Shown here one piece after another: positions 6,615-11,099 of a stretch of DNA of 11,099 bases; position 1 is the first letter of the stretch; each line of letters starts with the position of its first letter. The stretch is from Clostridia bacterium (GTDB lineage Bacteria; Bacillota; Clostridia; Oscillospirales; CAG-382): NCBI GenBank assembly GCA_900754535.1, contig CAAEDF010000090.1, forward strand, positions 1-11,099, given 5' to 3'. A program made the position numbers and the translations under genes. The notes under the pieces were generated by a model that did no database searches, had not been told where the DNA came from, and was given only the letters and a program-made list of their open reading frames with translations.

Positions 6615-7364
6615 TTACTCGTAGTCTGCTATATTGGTCCAGCCGAGGAGGAATTCGCGCTCCTCCGCTTTGCCCTTTACGGACTGTGAAGCTGCGACTA
6701 TGGGCAGCCACTGATCGACGTACTGCCTTGCGGTGTCGGTCTTTTTGCAGAAAAGCCTTATATACTTTTCGGCAAGCGCGTCTTTCTTTTCAAGCTTGAA
6801 AAGCAGGTATGTCCTTGCCACGTCGGCGCTGGCGTTGCCCTGTGTGGCGTGCGACCAGTCGAGCACGAACGGGATGCCGTCGTTGGAAATAATGATGTTC
6901 GAGGGGTTGTAGTCCCCGTGGCACACCTTTGTATGTGTGGGCATGGCATCCAGACGCATGTGCAGCTCGTAGCGCGTTGTCGCGTCCAGCGTGGTCTCGG
7001 ATATCTTGCGGTGCATTTTATCCTTCAGCTTGTTGAGAAGCGGCGCGGTCTTGGACTGGATGGATATCTGGAGGTTTACAAACAGCTCCAGATATTCGTC
7101 CTCCTTGCCGGGGTTCTTTTCCATAAGCGAGGCGAGCGTTTCGCCCTCTATGAAGTCGCTGACGATGGCCCACTTTCCGTCTATCTTGCACACTTCGTTT
7201 ATCTTGGGGATATTGAGCCCGGTCTCTTCGACGCGCGCCTGGTTGAGCGCCTCGTTGAGCACGTTTGCCTTTGAAAAGCTCTTTTCAAAAAGCTTTATCG
7301 CCATATCGCCGTCACGGTATACGGTTTTTTCCGCCCTTTTGGCGACTACTGTTTCAAGTTTCAT
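6615..7364 (-). CDS. APH-family phosphotransferase (kinase-like), substrate unknown
   Basis: A 249-residue cytoplasmic protein of the aminoglycoside phosphotransferase/choline kinase-like fold. GDMAIKLF gives the probable ATP lysine (Lys24). HGDYNPSN (149-156) is the catalytic loop with Asp151 and Asn156, VLDWSHA supplies the metal-binding Asp169, and ADVART (Asp181) is the usual following motif. All kinase landmarks are intact, so it should be active. It resembles the group of small APH-like proteins annotated TIGR02172 rather than proven aminoglycoside resistance enzymes, and nothing here supports a resistance role. ATG start with GGGAGGA 7 nt upstream; 24 bp after adhE and 19 bp before the ferredoxin. 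The substrate could be a small molecule or a protein; its presence with a PP2C phosphatase in the same array is notable but not proof of a pair. Confidence 0.8.
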   Translation of the reverse strand: MKLETVVAKRAEKTVYRDGDMAIKLFEKSFSKANVLNEALNQARVEETGLNIPKINEVCKIDGKWAIVSDFIEGETLASLMEKNPGKEDEYLELFVNLQISIQSKTAPLLNKLKDKMHRKISETTLDATTRYELHMRLDAMPTHTKVCHGDYNPSNIIISNDGIPFVLDWSHATQGNASADVARTYLLFKLEKKDALAEKYIRLFCKKTDTARQYVDQWLPIVAASQSVKGKAEEREFLLGWTNIADYE

Positions 7365-7388
7365 CGCTTTGTCCTCCCTTTAATTCTT

Positions 7389-9989
7389 TTATCTGCCGTA
7401 GTAGGCGTTAAGATACATTTCCTTTATCTCGGAGATAAGCGGATAGCGCGGGTTTGCGCCGGTGCACTGGTCGTCGAACGCCTGCACGCACATCTCGTCA
7501 AGCCTGTCTAAGAAGTCTTTCTCGTCTATGCCGTATTCCTTTATCGAGGCCTTTATGCCTATCTTCTTCTTGAGCTCTTCTATCGCTTTTATGAGGTTCT
7601 CGACCTTCTCGGAGTCGTCCTTGCCCTTGATACCGAGCTCTTCGGCAAACTCGGCATAGCGCCTGAGCGTATGCGGATGGTCATACTGCGGGAAGGTACC
7701 CATCTTGACGGGGGCCTCCGCAGAGTTGAAGCGGATGACCTCGTTGAGCATAAGCGCGTTTGCAACGCCGTGAGGCAGATGATGGAATGCGCCCAGCTTG
7801 TGAGCCATGGAGTGGCAGACGCCCAGGAATGCGTTTGCGAACGCCATACCGGCCATTGTGGAGGCGTTGGCCATCTTTTCCCTTGCCTCGGGGTCATGCG
7901 CGCCGTCGTCATAGCAACGCGGCAGATACGCGAACACGTTCCTTGCGGCCTTGACGGCAAGGCTGTCGGTGTAATCGGTGGCCATCATGGAAACATAGGC
8001 TTCCATGGCGTGCGTAAGCACGTCGATACCGGACGCGCTGGTCAGGCCCTTGGGCATGGTCATCATAAGGTCGCAGTCTACTATCGCCATGTTGGGCAGC
8101 AGCTCATAGTCGGCAAGCGGATATTTGACGCCGGTCGTCTCGTCGGTGATAACGGCGAACGGAGTGACCTCGCTGCCCGTGCCGGCAGAGGTGGGGACGG
8201 CTATGAAGTAAGCCTTTTCGCCCATTTTCGGGAAGGTGTAAACTCTCTTGCGGATATCCATAAAGCGCATCGCCATGTCAAGGAAGTCTACCTCGGGATG
8301 CTCGTACATCACCCACATGATCTTGGCCGCGTCCATGGCGGAGCCGCCGCCGAGCGCTATGATGCAGTCGGGCTCGAAATCGGCCATCAGCTTTGCGCCT
8401 TCCTTTGCGCAGGCAAGCGAGGGGTCGGGCGCGACGTCGAAGAAGCTTGTGTGGGTTATGCCCATCTCGTCAAGCTTATCGGTGATGCATTTTGTAAAGC
8501 CGCTCTTGTAAAGGAAGCTGTCGGTCACGATGAAGGCCTTTTTCTTGTGCATGACGGTGCCCAGCTCATCGAGCGCGACGGGCAGGCAGCCCTTCTTTAT
8601 ATAAACCTTTGACGGTGTTCTGAACCAGAGCATGTTCTCTCTCCTTTCGGCGACTGTTTTGATGTTGACAAGCTGCTTGATACCCACGTTTTCGGAAACC
8701 GAGTTTCCGCCCCACGAGCCGCAGCCGAGGGTGAGCGAGGGAGTGAGCCTGAAGTTGTACAGGTCGCCGATACCGCCCTGAGAGGACGGGGTGTTGATAA
8801 GAACGCGGCAGGTCTTCATGCGGGAGTAGAATTCCGCCATTTTTTCTTTTTCGGTTATCGCATTGATATAAAGCGAGGAGGTGTGACCGAAGCCGCCGTC
8901 CGCGATAAGCCTTTCGGCTTTGTCAAGCGCGTCCTTGAAGCTCTTGGCCTTATACATTGCAAGCACGGGAGACAGCTTTTCGTGTGCGAACTCTTCGGAA
9001 AGATCAACCGATTCCACTTCGCCGATAAGGATCTTCGTGCTGTCGGGCACCTTCACGCCGGCAAGCGCGGCGATGGTGGCAGCTTTCTGGCCGACTATCT
9101 TGGCGTTGAGCGCGCCGTTGATTATGATGGTCTTTCTGACCTTTTCGGTCTCTTCCGGGTCGAGGAAATAGCATCCGCGCGCCTTGAATTCGGCCTTGAC
9201 CTTATCATAGATCCTGTCGCTTACTATCACCGACTGCTCGGAGGCGCAGATCATACCGTTGTCAAAGGTCTTTGAATGGATTATGGAGTTTACGGCAAGC
9301 AGTATATCTGCGGATTCGTCGATGATGGCGGGGGTGTTGCCGGCGCCGACGCCGACAGCGGGCTTGCCGGAGGAGTATGCGGACTTGACCATTCCGGGGC
9401 CGCCGGTTGCAAGTATCGTGTCGGCTTCTTTCATGATAAGCGTGGTAAGCTCAAGCGAGGGCACGTCTATCCAGCCGATGATGTTCTTGGGCGCGCCCGC
9501 GGCGACCGCGGCGTCAAGCACGACCTTGGCGGCGGCGATGGTGGATTTCTTTGCTCTCGGGTGCGGGCTTATGATTATGCCGTTCCTTGTTTTAAGCGAG
9601 ATAAGGGTCTTGAAAATAGCGGTCGAAGTGGGGTTGGTGGTGGGGATAACCGCGGCGATAAGCCCGAGCGGTTCGGCGATGTGCTTGATGCCGAAGGCGG
9701 GATCTTCTTCGATAACGCCGCAGGTCTTTGAGTCTTTATATGCGTTGTAGATATATTCGGCGGCATAGTGGTTCTTTATGACCTTGTCCTCTACCACGCC
9801 CATGCCGGTCTCCTCAACGGCCATCTCCGCCAAAGGGATCCTCTCCTTGTTGGCGGCAAGAGCGGCCGCGCGGAATATCGCGTCTACCTGCTCCTGAGTG
9901 TACGTGGCGAATTTCGCCTGCGCCTCTTTTACCTCCGCGATTTTCTTTTCCAGCGTTTCAACGCTGTCTACCAGATAGTTCTTCTGCAT
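7389..9989 (-). CDS. adhE: Bifunctional acetaldehyde-CoA/alcohol dehydrogenase (AdhE)
   Basis: Reduces acetyl-CoA to acetaldehyde and then to ethanol, oxidising two NADH, the main ethanol route of fermentative bacteria. The 866-residue protein is a full-length fusion. The N-terminal CoA-acylating aldehyde dehydrogenase (about 1-440) has nucleophile Cys248 in FDNGMICASEQS. The C-terminal iron-dependent alcohol dehydrogenase (about 455-866) has the dinucleotide motif LGGGSAMDAAK and Fe ligands Asp656, His660, His726 and His740, each three residues beyond the E. coli AdhE ligands. The family forms cytoplasmic spirosome filaments. ATG start with AAAGGA (revcomp of 9999-10004) 9 nt upstream. It lies 37 bp after rex, with no visible promoter in the gap, so it is probably co-transcribed with rex, the NADH-sensing repressor that commonly controls adhE. 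Confidence 0.97.
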   Translation of the reverse strand: MQKNYLVDSVETLEKKIAEVKEAQAKFATYTQEQVDAIFRAAALAANKERIPLAEMAVEETGMGVVEDKVIKNHYAAEYIYNAYKDSKTCGVIEEDPAFGIKHIAEPLGLIAAVIPTTNPTSTAIFKTLISLKTRNGIIISPHPRAKKSTIAAAKVVLDAAVAAGAPKNIIGWIDVPSLELTTLIMKEADTILATGGPGMVKSAYSSGKPAVGVGAGNTPAIIDESADILLAVNSIIHSKTFDNGMICASEQSVIVSDRIYDKVKAEFKARGCYFLDPEETEKVRKTIIINGALNAKIVGQKAATIAALAGVKVPDSTKILIGEVESVDLSEEFAHEKLSPVLAMYKAKSFKDALDKAERLIADGGFGHTSSLYINAITEKEKMAEFYSRMKTCRVLINTPSSQGGIGDLYNFRLTPSLTLGCGSWGGNSVSENVGIKQLVNIKTVAERRENMLWFRTPSKVYIKKGCLPVALDELGTVMHKKKAFIVTDSFLYKSGFTKCITDKLDEMGITHTSFFDVAPDPSLACAKEGAKLMADFEPDCIIALGGGSAMDAAKIMWVMYEHPEVDFLDMAMRFMDIRKRVYTFPKMGEKAYFIAVPTSAGTGSEVTPFAVITDETTGVKYPLADYELLPNMAIVDCDLMMTMPKGLTSASGIDVLTHAMEAYVSMMATDYTDSLAVKAARNVFAYLPRCYDDGAHDPEAREKMANASTMAGMAFANAFLGVCHSMAHKLGAFHHLPHGVANALMLNEVIRFNSAEAPVKMGTFPQYDHPHTLRRYAEFAEELGIKGKDDSEKVENLIKAIEELKKKIGIKASIKEYGIDEKDFLDRLDEMCVQAFDDQCTGANPRYPLISEIKEMYLNAYYGR

Positions 9990-10026
9990 CTTGGTTTGTC
10001 CTTTCCAGATAATTTATGATGTTTGT

Positions 10027-10665
10027 TTATTGCATTGTAAGTCTCTGCGAGAGATGGTTGCAAAGCAGAGCCAGCGACGACGCCATGTTTTCGTTCTGTA
10101 CCAGTATGCCCTCGGGCACCTTGAGCACCGTGGGAGCAAAGTTCCACACCGCAAGCACGCCGGCGTCCACAAGCATGTCGCATACCTTCTGAGCGTGAGG
10201 GGCGGGAACGGTTATTATCCCGATGTGTATTTTAAGCCGTTTGGCTATATCGGGCAGCTTTTCGACCGGAAAAATCGGGATACCGTTGAACTCGGAATTG
10301 GTAAGCGCGCCGTCGGCGTCAAATGCGGCTGCGATATCCAGCCCGTATTGCTTGAACCCGACGTATGACATAAGCGCCTTGCCGAGATTGCCTGCGCCGA
10401 CTATAACCGCGCTGTTTACATTATTATAGCCCAAAAAACGCTCGATATCTGTTTCAAGCTCGTCTATCATGTAGCCTATGCGGGGCTTGCCGCCGCAGCT
10501 TATCTGCGCCAGATCCTTGCGGACCTGCACCTGGTTGAGCCCCAGCCCCTCCGCTATCATCGTCGCGGATATCGTCTTCTGTCCGAACCGTTTCTGCTCT
10601 TTCAGATACCCCAGATAAAGCGGGAGCCGCGACAGCGTTTTCTTGGATATGGGCGCGCCGGTCAA
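10027..10665 (-). CDS. rex: Redox-sensing transcriptional repressor Rex
   Basis: Dimeric repressor that binds DNA when NAD+ is high and releases it when NADH rises, derepressing fermentation genes. The 212 residues are typical. The N-terminal winged helix (about 1-80) has NQVQVRKDL (44-52) as the recognition helix. The Rossmann domain has VIVGAGNLGKAL (GxGxxG at 90-95), and AVWNFAPTVLKVPE (172-185) is the family's conserved NAD-site stretch. The wing reads SCGGKPRIGY instead of the usual FG-FG-K/RxGxGY pattern, so this is a variant Rex. The start is TTG (10665-10663), chosen because AGGAGG lies 8 nt upstream and the family alignment begins with PISKKTLSRLP soon after. It heads the array and has its own promoter; autoregulation is likely, but no TTGTTAA-N4-TTAACAA operator is visible. 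Confidence 0.94.
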   Translation of the reverse strand: MTGAPISKKTLSRLPLYLGYLKEQKRFGQKTISATMIAEGLGLNQVQVRKDLAQISCGGKPRIGYMIDELETDIERFLGYNNVNSAVIVGAGNLGKALMSYVGFKQYGLDIAAAFDADGALTNSEFNGIPIFPVEKLPDIAKRLKIHIGIITVPAPHAQKVCDMLVDAGVLAVWNFAPTVLKVPEGILVQNENMASSLALLCNHLSQRLTMQ

Positions 10666-10673
10666 TTCTGTCT

Positions 10674-10679
10674 CCTCCT
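10674..10679 (-). promoter_or_regulatory. Shine-Dalgarno site fixing a TTG start for rex
   Basis: The minus strand reads AGGAGG, a full match to the anti-Shine-Dalgarno core, with 8 nt to TTG at 10665-10663. No ATG or GTG lies at a workable distance in this frame, so the rare start codon is well supported and would temper rex translation. Confidence 0.85.
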
Positions 10680-10698
10680 TTTCTTTTGGTTCTTTTAC

Positions 10699-10727
10699 AT
10701 AATATCATAACGCCATGCAATTGGCAA
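10699..10727 (-). promoter_or_regulatory. Predicted promoter of rex and the downstream array
   Basis: On the minus strand, TTGCCA (10727-10722) and TATTAT (10704-10699) are 17 bp apart, each five of six to the sigma-A consensus. The start of transcription would be near 10692, giving a leader of about 27 nt. A small GCCA-N6-TGGC dyad (10712-10725) overlaps the -35 element and is a possible operator, although four-base arms are weak evidence. This is the only clear promoter I see for the minus-strand genes. Confidence 0.7.
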
Positions 10728-10731
10728 ATAT

Positions 10732-10770
10732 AAAAAAGTTATATCGATATATACGTATCGATATAACTTT
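10732..10770 (-). terminator. Long AT-rich palindrome, probable terminator of the lysR-like gene
   Basis: AAAGTTATATCGATA (10735-10749) and its exact reverse complement (10756-10770) form 15-bp arms around a 6-base loop. On the minus strand the stem is directly followed by six T residues (10737-10732), with the first overlapping the stem base, as expected of an intrinsic terminator for the gene ending at 10796. The stem has few G-C pairs, so it may be leaky. It lies 7 bp upstream of the rex -35 element, so it could also serve as a binding site for a regulator of rex. Confidence 0.65.
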
Positions 10771-10795
10771 ATCGTATATGTAAAAAATCGGGGCG

Positions 10796-11099
10796 TCAGA
10801 CCAGCAAATCTCGTACAGAACGCAGATTTTCGACAAAAAGACGCTGAATTTTTTTTGCGTGCGCCGTTTCGGGAAAGACAAGGTAATCGCAGTAAAGCTC
10901 GTCGTTGTCGGTACAGTCGGCTTTCCGCAGACCGTAGCAGTCAAGCAGCTCGGGAGGCATCGGCGAGACCCACATATACGTGCCCGCGGTCTTGCGCAGC
11001 AGGTCGAACTGGCTGCCTCTCTCGTATACGCGTATTTTTCGCCGGCTTGTATTCGGCGGCTCGTCCTTCTGCCTGGAGGCGTGCGGGTAGGGAAGCGAC
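10796..11099 (-). CDS. C-terminal end of a probable LysR-type regulator (partial)
   Basis: The last 100 residues of a protein that continues beyond the right edge, ending at a TGA (10798-10796). The segment GSQFDLLRKTAGTYMWVSPM (28-47 of the visible part), followed by PPELLDCYGL and a charged C-terminal helix, resembles the end of the effector-binding domain of LysR-type regulators from Clostridia. The DNA-binding domain is outside the window, so the family call rests on this part only and is moderate. Reading frame and codon use are consistent with a real gene, and a terminator-like palindrome follows the stop. It points toward rex from 131 bp away; whether it controls the downstream array is unknown. 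Confidence 0.6.
   Translation of the reverse strand, partial: SLPYPHASRQKDEPPNTSRRKIRVYERGSQFDLLRKTAGTYMWVSPMPPELLDCYGLRKADCTDNDELYCDYLVFPETAHAKKIQRLFVENLRSVRDLLV

Noticed and set aside
6615..7364. Aminoglycoside resistance gene
   Set aside because: The fold and catalytic motifs fit the wider APH-like superfamily, but the metabolic context and lack of similarity I could name to a resistance enzyme do not support it.
7671..8612. A 313-codon plus-strand frame opposite adhE
   Set aside because: Antisense to the iron-dependent dehydrogenase domain, which is complete and conserved.

Overview
The window looks like chromosomal DNA from a strictly anaerobic, fermentative Bacillota of class Clostridia, probably a gut-type lineage with fairly high G+C. 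The reasons are a full-length bifunctional AdhE next to Rex, two different [FeFe]-hydrogenase-type proteins with a PAS sensor and a SpoIIE-type phosphatase, and Gram-positive-style Shine-Dalgarno sites. The genus cannot be named from the sequence alone. Coding density is very high and there is no sign of IS elements, tRNA or rRNA genes, or CRISPR.

Layout. Positions 1-249 are a mostly non-coding leader with a good sigma-A-type promoter and a perfect 15-bp tandem duplication in the predicted 5' UTR. Positions 250-1539 (+) encode MurA. A bidirectional hairpin terminator at about 1593-1633 separates murA from a long convergent minus-strand array. Read in the direction of transcription, the array is rex (10665-10027), adhE (9989-7389), an APH-like phosphotransferase (7364-6615), a stand-alone thioredoxin-like [2Fe-2S] ferredoxin (6595-6344), a FlK-like hotdog thioesterase (6347-5940), a sensory [FeFe] hydrogenase with a PAS domain (5943-4267), a SpoIIE/PP2C phosphatase with an extra C-terminal domain (4274-3102), and a second, group B-like [FeFe] hydrogenase (3089-1632). 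Upstream of rex are a promoter and a long palindromic terminator. The right edge holds the C-terminal 100 residues of a probable LysR-type regulator.

How the genes may work together. Gaps between the eight minus-strand genes are 37, 24, 19, -4, -4, -8 and 12 bp, and no terminator-like hairpin was seen inside the array, so one rex-led transcript is plausible. Rex reports the NADH/NAD+ ratio and AdhE consumes NADH to make ethanol. The hydrogenases handle or sense H2, the other main electron sink. The ferredoxin-thioesterase-HydS-PP2C block is translationally coupled by overlapping stop and start codons. I read HydS plus PP2C as a hydrogen- or redox-responsive PAS sensor feeding a phosphatase, as if the PAS and PP2C halves of an RsbP-like protein had been split over two adjacent genes. 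The roles of the thioesterase, the phosphotransferase and the phosphatase's C-terminal domain in this pathway are not known to me and are the most interesting open points.
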